Positions 39,265 to 50,900 of a DNA stretch of 64,000 nucleotides are shown piece by piece. The position numbers were made by a program, and so were the translations under genes. Under the pieces are notes generated by a model. The model made no database searches and was not told the origin of the DNA. It saw nothing but the letters and a program-made list of their open reading frames with translations. How positions within the stretch are numbered: the first letter of the stretch is position 1; each line of letters opens with the position of its first letter. Source of the DNA: Baylisascaris procyonis (taxonomy: Eukaryota > Nematoda > Chromadorea > Rhabditida > Ascarididae); assembly GCA_037389465.1 (NCBI GenBank), contig JAZARR010000232.1, positions 1 to 64,000 of the forward strand, in the 5' to 3' direction.

Positions 39265-40243
39265 CAGATATAATTTAAGAGCTTCTCCAGGATTCATGAA
39301 TGTATTGTAATAAACTTCGGCGTTCAAAAAACTCAGCACAAATCCTCAAAAAATTCTCTCACTGTTTAGAAACGATTTCTGCTCATTAGTGGAAAAAAAA
39401 AATGAAAAAGATTTGTGAAGTTGGAGGATAATATGAAAAAAAAGATAAAAGAATATATAGGCATTAACGCGCAAATCTCTAACATATCCAGCTAATCCGA
39501 ATGCATAGGAATCTACTGAAATTTTAGTTGAAAATTTAAATAAATGTATATCATTGAAGATGATTTTTGTATACCAAAGAAAGTTAACTTGCTTAAAAAA
39601 TATTTTAGAAGTTTTTATCAATGAAATAATTCAATGAGGATCAAAATTATATTCTTATCAAAATTATCAATATATTGACGATTGTTTATTATTTATTAGA
39701 ATGTATATTTCTCGATTAAATACTCGGATCCAATTTACGAATGGAATCTAAAAATAATATTAATATCCATTCATCTTTTAAAGTCTCAACTAGAATAAAA
39801 TTTTCTCAATTTGCAAAATATTTAAAATAAACATTTGATTTGGCTATATTTCTTCTATTCATAGCATATATATTTACAGAATGATATGTATGTGGAACAA
39901 TGTTGTCTATGCGATATGAAGCATTCTACTTGTGCAAGTTCAAGAATGCACAACCTAACATATGTGCCACCTGCATAAGATAGGCAACCTCCCATCTGCA
40001 CAATATGCGTCTATAAACGTTTAGAGGTTTTTAAGGTGCTAGATGACGAAAAAATAAAATACAGCTGTCTATTGACCATTGAGATGATGACGATATCGGA
40101 AATAAAATCGCATAAAAAAATAACACATCACATATGGTGTAAATATAGAAATTATAGAATAAATACAACTGTTTATTGTATAAACGGACGAATGTTAAAA
40201 AATAAACTGAAAAAAAGAGATGAGGATAAAGAAAGAGACTAAC

Positions 40244-40405
40244 CCTGAGTGGAGGAGAGACGGCTGGCAGCTTAGGCTTAACTGCTGACTGAGGTTGAGC
40301 GTTGATCTCAGCACTGCAACTAGCGAACATGAATGCAACAAGTAGAAACATCAGCCGAATGAATGCAAACTCAAGCCTTCTTGGTTTCATCGCTTTGCTA
40401 TGCAC
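40244..40405 (-). CDS. First exon: signal peptide of a small secreted/GPI-anchored proteoglycan
   Basis: Fifty-four codons from ATG at 40405 to an AGG|GTTAGT donor, ending in phase 0, which matches the phase 0 start of the Ser-Gly exon at 23651. A second ATG five codons in (40390) may be the true start. The protein reads MKPRRLEFAF, IRLMFLLVAFMF, ASCSA, then EINAQPQ: a basic n-region, a hydrophobic core and a small-residue cleavage site, a textbook signal peptide. The mature start is Pro-rich and polar. A GC-box/CCAAT cluster 330-400 bases upstream supports a real transcription start here. Joined to the two downstream exons it gives about 165 residues. It could be an alternative first exon of the glypican gene or the start of a separate gene. 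Syndecan was considered because its signal-peptide exon is also followed by Ser-Gly sites, but no syndecan membrane/tail exon was found. Confidence 0.65.
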
Positions 40406-40737
40406 AATAACGATACAGACAGCGAGAATCGCTTCACAGAGAGACTTGAAGAAGGCAAGTCGGAATATGTGGCACTAATTCAGTAGAGTTGAAACAGTTG
40501 CACGATTTTGCACCACTGGTAAATAGCACACCAAATTGTAGGCAGTATTAATAGATGATATCCCTGAAGAATGGTGCAAGCACTGACGAAGAGTGCTACA
40601 AGGGGATTCTGAATGCTACTTCAACGTCAAACGGAATCAGAAGCAGATGAGAGACACAGCGTGAAGCTCATGTGTCTTCTCTCTTGCGTGCAGCCAACGA
40701 TAGTTATTTCGCGTTGCATGCACTCCAACAATCATAG

Positions 40738-40790
40738 CCCCGCCCATTGGTGCGCCAGACCCGCCCCCTTCTCGTGGTGCCTTTTTATGC
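40738..40790 (-). promoter_or_regulatory. GC-box / CCAAT promoter-like cluster
   Basis: On the minus strand, reading toward the signal-peptide exon: a TA-rich CATAAAAAGG, then GGGGGCGGG (about 40760-40768), CCAAT (40746-40750) and GGGCGGGG (40738-40745). In a window this AT-rich, two Sp1/KLF-type boxes flanking a CCAAT box stand out. The surrounding 40.60-40.83 kb is unusually GC-rich, and the cluster lies about 330 bases upstream of the ATG. No initiator or TSS can be fixed from sequence alone. Confidence 0.55.
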
Positions 40791-41791
40791 CGGACCATTC
40801 GGATGGTTTCCGCTTCCTTCGTTGACATTTGACCTTAGAAGCAATGTGACACCTTATTTTGCGACATAAATTTCATAGGCCATTGCGAATTACGATAGAT
40901 GGCATTTCACATATTCATATTTTTGAAAACTTTACCAAAGAAGGAAAGGAAATGACTTAAGTTCAGCAATCGCCTTCATCACTATACCTGACCGGAAGGA
41001 AAGGTTATTAGCTTTTAATAAATTTTTTAAATTCTTTCATTCAATTGAAAATAACCACCAAAAAATATTTTTTGTTTTCCCTAGAAATCTCAGTTAATTT
41101 GCATAAAACGTTCTAAAAATCTGATAAAATTTATGTTCTAAAACTCGTAAAATTTCATTAACATCTACATATAAGATAGAGACAGCCGTCTGAATCATTC
41201 GCCCACGATTAGGCTGTGCTGAACGCACTGCACATTATTCATAGCGATGAGATTTGTGATGGCGCCGGAATTCACTGGTTGAAAAAAAAACACTTTCGAA
41301 ACCATTTCCGATTGGATTTTTTCTGAATAGACCGATAAACTATTCCAATCATTTAATAAACATTCCAAACGATAAACAACACTGCAAAATTAGATAAAAA
41401 CGGGACTTCGAACGGTATTAAACTGAAGTTTTTTTGAATTTTGAACATAACATATATAGAATATTTTCCAAGAATATAGAAAATTGCTTTATCAGAAAAT
41501 TATTTAAAGGGAAATTGAATTCTATATAAAAATTAACGCCAATAAACGAATGAAACTTGGAAAAAAAAAAGTGAAATTAAAATTTTTAGCGAACGAAATT
41601 TGCTCAACGGGAAAAATAGTTTCAAACAGAAAATTGAAACGTAATCACCGTTGCCTTTTCCTTATCACTTTCCTAAATGACAAATCAAACAAGTTTTCTA
41701 CGGCATCATTCGCTTCTTTTTGCCTAATCTTTTCACTTTGTTTGTCAAAGGGATATTACTACTCGTTTATCAAACTCAAACTCATGACTGA

Positions 41792-41820
41792 TTTCAAGTT
41801 CAAGTTCAGGTTCAAGCTCA
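41792..41820. repeat. TTCAAG hexamer repeat
   Basis: Four to five imperfect copies of TTCAAG/TTCAGG. Preceded by CAAACT repeats. Too short to suggest a function. Confidence 0.8.
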
Positions 41821-43673
41821 CCTTTCATTCACTCGACTAATTCAGCGTAAAGAACGTTACTGGAATGCGCCACTAATATTTAATTCAACCATTAAAACCC
41901 CGAGAAATTTGACATACGAAAAATGATATGGAAATATTGCTCTTGAGCGCTGAAGAAAAGATCGAAAATGAGAAAATTAATTTTAACTAATTGATGAAAG
42001 TCAGTGCTTATATATATCCATCAGGCAACGTTTAATATCTTACTGGTCGAATATATTTGATCACAATATTTGAATTCAATACGTTGAATAAAATGCTCGG
42101 AAAATTTAAATTCTACGCTATCGTCAATGATCAGATGTGATCAATCAATATTAATGATTCCTCATAAGAAACGATAAAAATCGATATCGATCAACGATAA
42201 GCTTATATAGCTCAACAACAGTACCTCTTACTTGAAAATTTTTTTGGCTGATTTCGTTGAACGAAGATCAAAGTGCACTTTTAATCACATGACACTCGAC
42301 TTTTGTTCATTGATGTCTATTGACCTTTGAGTCTATCATTTTCAATATGCACTTTCTTCGACGCTGACTTCTTAAATATAAAACGCGAATTTTTGAAAAA
42401 AAAAAACCAGACGATTCTATCAGATATGTCATTGAAAATAATAAAATGACGAATATGTTTTCAGATAAATTTTTGTTGACGTTTAATGCAAATCACATCG
42501 AGTATTCGGAAAATTTGTTGCTCCAAAATTAAGAATCTTTTCGTTAGATTCTTTCCACACAAAGAAGAGAGAAAAAAATCACTGGCACTAAGCCAATTCA
42601 ATATGAAAAAGATTCCCATAAAAACACCCATATTATACATCACACTTTTAAACGAAACATTTTTACACGTTTCTATGATAAAGGCATTCAAAAATTAGAA
42701 TCCCTAATGCTAAAAAAGAACTACAATAACAATTTTTTTAAGATATTTTTGAGGTTTTTTTTAATAAAATTGAAAGTTTGGTACCTTTCCCGGATTAAAA
42801 AGTTTGATGCATTAAGTATTAGCAAATGTGTAACGTAACTAGTAATGAAAGTTCATTTCCGCCAATTTCATTGGTTCATTGAAAGCAAGGGGATTCTTTT
42901 TGGACCGATATTTTGTAGTTTGCCTCACTACTGGCTTAATAAGAAAAAGCCATTCAAGAAATAAGCAACAGCGGACACAGCTAGCGTGCGCATTTCACTA
43001 AATGACATATATCGATGCCTTTTATTGGGGAACATCCCTCGAGAGGGCACAAACGAGAGTAACGGTGCTAATGTAATATTACTGGAGATTACTGCGCTAG
43101 TCACTGTGAATGTACCATCAACCCCTCCCCTTAGTAACCTAATTAAGTATGAAATTCTTCACTCAATCTTACAGAGTTGGAAAGCTAATATAAAAAGTTG
43201 ATTTCAAAAGAACCGAATTACTGAGTAAACAAATTGCTCAGAGTATTCCCTACGGCTATTCTTTCTCTTTCATTTCTTTTTTTCATTAAGCATTCTCTGA
43301 GTACATAAAACACTATTGTGCTTGCCTCTACTCCCATTAGTCCGTTAATTGAAGTTGAAGAAATCAAAAGTGCAATCATTTGCTAACTAACTGTTCTTAG
43401 TGCATTGATGGCGCAATGCAACGTCAAACAAACAGCAAATGACCACTAGTTGAAGAATGACCACTTACAGCCACTGGTCACTGGTTGAAGTTCATCTGCG
43501 AATGGGTGCCGTCATCAAAGAAAGACTAAGCAAAACCATAACGTGAAGCACTCTTGTTATTATATATGGCGCCGACAATACAGCAAACTTGCTGATTCCA
43601 GGGGTGCAAACTTAATAAATATTATCCTTTTAAAATTTTTCTGGCAATTTTCCAAAAGAAGTCTCGATCGTAG

Positions 43674-43722
43674 AGGTGAGAAGGCGGGAGAAGGGGTGGA
43701 GGAGAAGGGGAGGGGGACTGAT
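43674..43722. repeat. Homopurine tract
   Basis: About 48 bases nearly all G/A, with repeated AGAAGGGG/GGAGG words. Confidence 0.8.
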
Positions 43723-44435
43723 TAGATGAGGGCAGGGGAAAAAGATAGTGGTGAAGAATAACCCCTTTTTTACTTAGCTAAGCGGAATTTCTCCTTCAGT
43801 CACTGTGCTCTCCTTAGAAATATTTCAATGAAAACTACCTCAGTTTTTGTGATTCCTTTTGACATCAGTAACATCGCTGTTCTGACGTGTTATATCATCA
43901 TCAATCGTAATATAGTGACGTCAATGTGAAAAAATCGTTTCTAACGAATGTAAAGAACGCTAAAAAGTTTAATAAATCTTCCCACTCAACAAGTATCGAT
44001 GTTTGTGCACAAATAGCAAACTCTATATCGCTTCATCAATACCGCATGCGTCATGCAGGTTTCATATTCTTATTGAGTGGAAGTCAATGTAGGGGGAAAA
44101 GGGAATGGGGAAGGAGAAAGCAAATAATCCCCTTAAGCCATATCGTATTTATGAAATCCTCGTTCGTATATTTTCTCTATGTGGACAACGATAAAATGAA
44201 ATCATTTATGATGCATATGAAAGTTATTTCGACCTTTTGACCGTCTTATTACACATTTCATTATGCATCACTGTTCAATGCAAAACAAAACTCAAGTGAA
44301 GGATAGGCTCATGTTTGCAGTTTGTCTATTCATCGCAGCCCAAACAAAATATGTAAACCTTTACCAGTTTGTAATTTTAGTAATGAATACTCATCAATAT
44401 ACAAGTAACGTATAGAATATATTAACCTATAGCAG

Positions 44436-44501
44436 TTTCCTCCAAAATTTTTGTTTCCTCCAAGACAATTTCCTCCAAAAATATTGTTTCCTCGAAAGCA
44501 A
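44436..44501. repeat. 33-bp tandem duplication built on TTTCCTCC
   Basis: Two 33-bp units, each containing TTTCCTCCAA twice at 18- and 15-base spacing (44436, 44454, 44469, 44487). The last copy reads TTTCCTCGAA. Confidence 0.8.
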
Positions 44502-45561
44502 ATTTTTTATGACACAACAGGATGGAACAAACAAAAAATTTCAAGTGGCTACCAAAAGTTAGCTCAATAATTTATTAATGCGATATAAGATTGTAATATT
44601 CTGTTAAAGTAATGAAAAAACATCATTCCATTCTAAGCTACTAAAATACTGATGTGTTGAAGAGGATATACGATAAAATAACGCTCTATCGAATTTAATA
44701 TTTCATGCAATACTAATGTATTTATTAAAATTTCACAAATAATTCTTGGGTACTGAAATTTAATAAGCATTTTTTGAATATTCAAAAATAAATATTTTTG
44801 CGAAAAGTTGTTTGCCGTAGAAAGAGAATATGGAAATTATCAATGGAAAGCGATATGATATAACAGGCGACTAAATTCTTTCAACAGTCAGCATTGATTG
44901 TCGTATTGTTATGCAGTAATGCGAGTCAATCTAACCCATATTTCTTATTAATTGTATTAGCGCAAATATGAAATAATTTATTAAAACGAAATAGATCATT
45001 ATAAAGAAAAAAGTGGATATTTGCCGATAAAATGAGCACAGTTGCGGATCGGAATACCAATAGTTAACAATAAAACATTTCAAAGACCGCACAGAGGGTC
45101 TTCGAATTGTTGTGTTGAGATTATTTATCTTCGTCAATCGCATTCGGTTGGCTCTACGTCGGCTCGAAAGAAAGCAGCATTTAGTTTTTTCTCCCTTTTT
45201 TTTTTGAGAGAGCAATTCACCGACCAATCTCGCCTTAAAAATGTCTTCAAATGTTCATAAAGAAAGAATGCACTTTTCTTACAAACTTTTCCGATACGAA
45301 ACGGCTCACTTAAAGAACATTAGATGGCAGTTTGAAAAAAAAACAACAGTTTTACTCAAAGAATGCTTTTAGAACATTGACATTATTTCATTTTTATACA
45401 CATTTTGCAAAATGTGCATTTGTAAAGCGCATTACAACGACGCGTGCACGTATGTGAATGCATATATATTGTACCTGGCTATTCGGTAGATTCGATACGA
45501 GAATCACTGCTATAACAGTGGGAAAATTCAACCCGTATAATTTGCATCATAGTTTGATCAC

Positions 45562-45647
45562 CTGTGTAAGCACTTTCAAATTTATTCATCAAGTTCGAAA
45601 AGGATTTGTCACAAACACTCAAAGATGACCAAAAATTGAATATATTT
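45562..45647 (-). CDS. Candidate glypican exon near the end of the core
   Basis: An 86-base segment between a TTCACAG acceptor and an ACACAG|GTGATC donor. Its entry phase (one base) fits the AG left by the exon ending at 55779. It reads NIFNFWSSLSVCDKSFSNL followed by MNKFESAYTG. The last part resembles the NKLKNAYNGND stretch that precedes the Ser-Gly sites in animal glypicans (recalled from vertebrate members). Against it: the intron before it would be about 10.1 kb, the acceptor has a poor pyrimidine tract, and the exit phase (1) does not join directly to the Ser-Gly exon, so another small exon or another donor would be needed. The frame stays open past the donor and could instead exit at CGG|GTTGAA in phase 0. 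Confidence 0.35.
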
Positions 45648-47739
45648 CTGTGAATTTGCATGAACAATAGATAATAGAATCATTTAAAATATTATCCTAT
45701 TATTCATGATTTTTTGCTGGCAATTCAGCAGATATGCTACATGCAGGCAAATATTGTCCCTCCTCCTCTTTTCCCCTTCCCCTCCCGCCTCGCACTAAAA
45801 ATTTTATATTTCATAATCAATAATTAGACAGAGGAAATACAATCAAATCGATTGATTTGCTGATAACGAAAGAATGCTTTACAGCGTCGACGTTTTAGAT
45901 GATATAAAAAAGGTGACTAGCTGAGCACGGCAACAAGATTCCGCTTAAGAAACAGAAGCAAAAAAGAAGAGCAATGAAAAATTCATTGGTGTTGGATACA
46001 ACTTGTCATCACATCTTTCCTATACAAACCACCTACATAAACATCACTGCGTAGGTGTGGATGTGTTTATTGCTCATATTTTATCATCAGCTGAGCCTTT
46101 TTCTGATGTAAACAAAACTATGTCAACGCATGAAATCGATAGATACTATGTTGTTATGATGATTAGAGTGGTCGAAAAAGAGCCAAAGCGTTGTATGAAG
46201 TGCTAAAGTGCTGCATTCTACCAGTTAAAGCGCTACAAGTGCTATTCATTTTTAAAAATTTTAAAAGTATTCACGAATAAAAGGCAGTATTTCACCGATT
46301 TACATATGCCACCTTCGATTTGTGATATTAAAGAAACTGAAAAAGCTGTTGCATTATGCGCTCACTGCTTCATTAGTGACAGCCAGCGGAAACTAGCGCT
46401 TTGAACGCAATGAGTGAGGTGAACGAGCGATCCCATATAAAAGGAAGTTAGAAAGTTGCAAATAGATCAGCTATAGAATGGGCTGAAACTAAATGCTATT
46501 AAGGTTCAAATATATTTTACTTCTCATCAAATCTCTATTTCACAATAAATAAGAAATGAAATAAAATGTTTGCTTCAAATGTAGATTTGCACAATTCACC
46601 ACTCATTTTGCATTATCAGTGCTCATTTAGCGGTGCTCTTCACCTTTCTAAACAAGTGAAAAAATGCCCCAAACAGTATGGTACTCTCTAATCTTCCTTA
46701 TGGGATTAGTTTTCATAATTTCTCGTACTTTATAATAATCTTTGCCATTATTCGGGAAATTTCGATATGTTTTGACAAGGCGAACGATATTAATTCTTAA
46801 ACTATTACATAGCATCTAATCTTAGGACATTTGAAACAATTAAAAGGACTTGCCATCGATCTTCAACGAATTATTTCACGAAAAGAATTTTCCATTTCTG
46901 GTTGAATTTAAACGGGAACTTCAGGAGTTGGGAATTTTGATAGAATATGGAACAATGGTGAGAGGTGAGGTGCACTAATCTTTGGGATCGGAAATCGAAA
47001 TGCGTATGACTATTTAAATTATGAATTTCAATTGTACTGATAAAGTGAGTGTTGCACTTTGCTCACAATATGGTTTTCTTCACAGCAAAAAGCAATAATA
47101 ATTAAACTTTTGAATTGATTTTTTTCCAATTTAAGTATATATAAAAGATTTTGATGATCATAAAATTTTTTTCGGTAAATGAGCGCATAATAAGTGCATT
47201 TTTTTTTCAAGAAAGTGCTTTCAGATTGTTATCATGTTTGTTTATCGATCGATTCTTATCTTAATAATTTTTCGATAGTTAAATGCCAGCAATCGCTTAT
47301 TAAGTGCTGAAGCAATAAAAATTAGCTCATCTAGTACTTAAATGAATTGATACAGATTCAGCAGATATTAAAAGATGGCTGCACTAAAAATGGAAAGTTA
47401 TCAAACTCCTTGAAGAAATTGCTAAGATAGGGGTTGTTACGATACTGGAGAAAAGTAGTGCTTTTCCCTAAAGCATGAAGTTTTCTTATATATCTCGCAA
47501 TTGTGGATTCTTTTTTGCGTTTAGCCACGCGATCTGATATTTTTTAAAATCAATCCTCTATAGACCTTCGAGGTTTGATTCCTCACATAGGCATAAGCTT
47601 TGCAAATTAAATTAGAGTTTGATGCATGTCAGCTCAATATGGCTTCTGAAGACAACTTTTAGTTTGATTCGCCAATGTCTATGCTTCTAATCAAGGCGAC
47701 TTGTTATCAAATAATTATAATCGTAATACAACCCTTCTG

Positions 47740-47900
47740 AGTTCGATCCTGAGGATCGACCGAGTTTCAGCATCACTCTAGCGAGAACAGGACCCCTGAT
47801 GAACGATTGCTCTCAAACGACGAAACGTAGAGACTTTGTCCTCCTCGAAGGACATTGACTGGAGACACAAGCACTCTCGTGGAACAACTTCACAAGTTGT
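47740..47900 (+). mobile_element. Retroelement-like remnant with hammerhead-like core
   Basis: A GC-richer patch carrying CTGATGA (47796-47802), a short hairpin (CGATTG / CAAACG, one mismatch, CTCT loop) and then CGAAAC (47821-47826), followed by GTAGAGACTTTGTC. The CTGATGA - stem - GAAA arrangement is the conserved core of hammerhead ribozymes, which are known in Penelope-like elements and retrozymes. Stem II here is offset and stem I is not evident, so it is probably a decayed copy or a look-alike from another LINE 3' end. No open frame is intact. Confidence 0.35.
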
Positions 47901-50900
47901 GTATTTAACATGAAATCCACGTGAATCAATAAGCTTTTAGTGTGATCACTTATAGAGCAATCAACTGTTCATCTGAAATTCCAAAAGTTTCAAAGAGAAT
48001 CGAACCTGCACAATTTGTTCGTCTTATTGGTCGAAAACAATTTAGATTTCATCTTTATGCTTGACTAGAAAAATATTTCATAGCGATCCGTTTCGTATTT
48101 TAATTGTTCTATATCTGAATGATGTAATCGTCTAATAGTGTGAAGGTGATAAGAATATTTTCTCGCTAATTTTATTGCTCAAAGCATATATTGCACCTCT
48201 TTCACAAAAAAAACATTTTCGCATAGACTGATCATTCCAGATAAGAAGGTCATTTTTATATTTATATAGTTAGTTGCTTTTAATAATAACGTTCAACTTT
48301 TTAAAGTTATGTCAAAAAAGATTGTGGTAAACAGTATCTGATCAGTAAGAAAAAGATATGAAAAAGTGGAAGAAATTCAGTTAGAGAGTAAAATATTTAC
48401 ATAGTTATCAAATAGAACTTTTTTGTTTATGAGTCATATATCTTGAGTATTTGAATTTGAAGCAGTAATAGAGTCAAGCAAAGCGTGATTTATGCTTTAC
48501 TTTCAAAAATAAAAAGAATCAAAAATTATAATGACAAAAAGATACTCAAATAAGAAAACATATTCGTTGAAAGCTCAAAGGAATGAGAAGAGTTTATTTC
48601 ATCTCTTTGATGATTACAAAATTTTCACCTGAAAAATTTTCATTCGTAGAGACTTTTGCATTTTATTTATAGAATGTCGTATGCTTATTGTGCAATTTGC
48701 AATCAACGCAACGATACAAACATAATGAAATGAGAATCGTATTGCAAATGTTGATATTTCTGCAGACAAACGTCTCGCTTAGATGAAAATGCTTCATGCA
48801 ATACAAGAAAATGCTTCACTCAAAAAAAAGGCGAATCGTTTTTCAACGGCTTATATTTGACGCGTTCATTGATAAATGCTTATTGCACTTATGATGGAGA
48901 CGATAGAATAGCAGATAAGACGACGTGCATCTAAACGACGGCGTCCATATGTGAATATGTGTAATGCAATGCAACATTTGAGTAGCAATTAGAGCGGGGT
49001 GTGATTGTTGCAAATTCATTGCAAAATAACCGATTGCAATACGCATTGGCTACACATCTTATCGCTGCTTTATTCTGGTTATTCAATTGCCCGAATAGTG
49101 CGAATAAATGGTTAAGGTCTGTTGATAAAGACTTTCCCAACAAATAGTCCATCTTTTCCCCTCTTTCCTTCCTGTCTCCCTTCCCTATCTGGCAAAAACC
49201 ATTTCCGCATTGTTATTTTGACGGTGCAGCTTTAACTTCTGGTAAGCGAGACAGATCGTTTGCTTTATTCCTCACTTAGTAGATCTCAAATGTAGCTCCA
49301 CCCATCGCTTTCTAGAGGAGTTCCAAGTGGCCGACAACAGCTTTAGTGCATCGCACTACGCATCCAATAACTCGCAGGTAATTGCACGGTGTGTATTCAA
49401 ACTCTAACAGGAGCGTTCAAAAAGCAATTGCCTTAACTAGTAATTGCGCAACGAATATGGCTCTCATTTATAGCATGTTTACGCGAAAAGACGTAAAAAT
49501 AGTGCACCCTTGCAGATTTGCATTTGTAAGATGCGCTACAATTGGATTGTATTTCTGCGCATACTTTTTCGTATTGCGCAATTCTCTCTCCTACATTTTC
49601 AACTTGGGCGCCGCGATAATCCCAGAATCATGCAATTTGATGGGACAATTCACATTGTACAAATACTAACTTTAAGTTGGCTTTACCAATTTCAAGCTGA
49701 TCCAGCAACACACAAATTTCCAAAGTCGTCAATTAATTTCTAAGGGACTTATGCATATATTTTACATAGATTAGTAAGCCAAAAACGCTTCAAACGAACC
49801 TTCTCTTGAAGTCTCATAATATCAATCGATTCATTCAAAATATAAATTCATTAATGTGCAAGTTTTATTATTTATGAGGCCGACTGATCTGAGACTGAAA
49901 GTGATAGCGAACACAACAGCGTCATCTATCGTATGATGCGCTTTGGCATACTTTTGAATGTCACTCAGAAAGCGCTAAATATTCGATACACTAACCACAT
50001 CAAAAAACGTCACATCTACAAAACGAATAATTTCATTCCGATTTTTTTTTTCCATTCGAAAAAAGTGCTCGCTATTGATCCAAAAATATATCGCATCACT
50101 ATACAGTAAGTTTAGTGATGATAATATGCAAATTGATTGCAAAAACGTGACAATCAACAATACTTCATTGCAAAAAAAAAGGGAAAATGCATTAATGCAA
50201 TAGAAGCTATAATCATCTTAAGTGAACGATCACTTCAGAAGAATTCCCTCTTAAGAAAATTTCCAATGGTTTATTTAGATTTCTTTTTTTGCAGTAGATG
50301 CAACAATTCTATGAAAACAAAAGTACAGTTGGTTCCAATTCTCTGCATTTACTGCAAGATAAATGCTGTGATATTCATTTGCGTCAGTGATACTTAACAG
50401 CAATTTTTTAGGTTTTAAACGGGTATTTATTCCGATTGTATATCTAACTGAAAATTTTATTGAGGGCATTTCAACATTATGGTAAATAATAGAACGATCA
50501 AGTCCTCTAGGGTACTGAAGAAAATTACTAAGTATTACACTGCTAAGTAATAATATCCTAGATGTGCGCTTATGATTGACAAAATTTGTACTTTGCTATC
50601 AATTGCAGTCTATATTTCAAAAAGAAATAAATAGTAATGCCGGATTTACTTATTCAGTGACTATTATTCAGATGCACTTTCATTGATAACGCATCGTTGA
50701 ACGCGGAATGCACAATACAACACCGCCAATCGCCACTACAAACACCTCTCCACTTCTATTGACCAATACTTTACTTTAAACTGAGGTAGAATCATTGTTT
50801 TTTTTGTTTTAGCTATAAAAGCGTAAAAATATCAATCGATCCTTTGCAAATTTCGTCTTAGAGACGGATGGAATGACTGTGAATTTTTAATTGTACATGC

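Larger units (their letters stand above)
23652..40243 (-). other. 16.6-kb intron of the small proteoglycan unit
   Basis: Lies between the signal-peptide exon donor (AGG|GTTAGT) and the Ser-Gly exon acceptor (TTTACAG), both phase 0. No convincing internal exon was found on either strand. It holds the compound TA array at 24.5 kb, a decayed minisatellite at 28.44-28.84 kb, a short 12-bp repeat at 33.58 kb, a 21-bp degenerate repeat at 35.14-35.38 kb, TA arrays at 38.15 and 39.21 kb, and a near-perfect hairpin at 38.74 kb. If this is also the last glypican intron it is only part of an even longer one. Confidence 0.55.
40830..45561. other. Gene-free region (intergenic or glypican intron)
   Basis: No supported exon on either strand. 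Holds a TTCAAG hexamer repeat at 41.79 kb, a G/A tract at 43.67-43.72 kb and a 33-bp tandem duplication at 44.44-44.50 kb. Depending on the gene model this is either the space between two proteoglycan genes or part of the last glypican intron. Confidence 0.5.

Noticed and set aside
40637..40828. 63-codon minus-strand open frame at the GC-rich island
   Set aside because: Better explained as promoter/5' leader DNA; the open frame follows from high GC.
49382..49743. Overlapping open frames on both strands at 49.4-49.7 kb
   Set aside because: Slightly higher GC but no motif, splice sites or family match.
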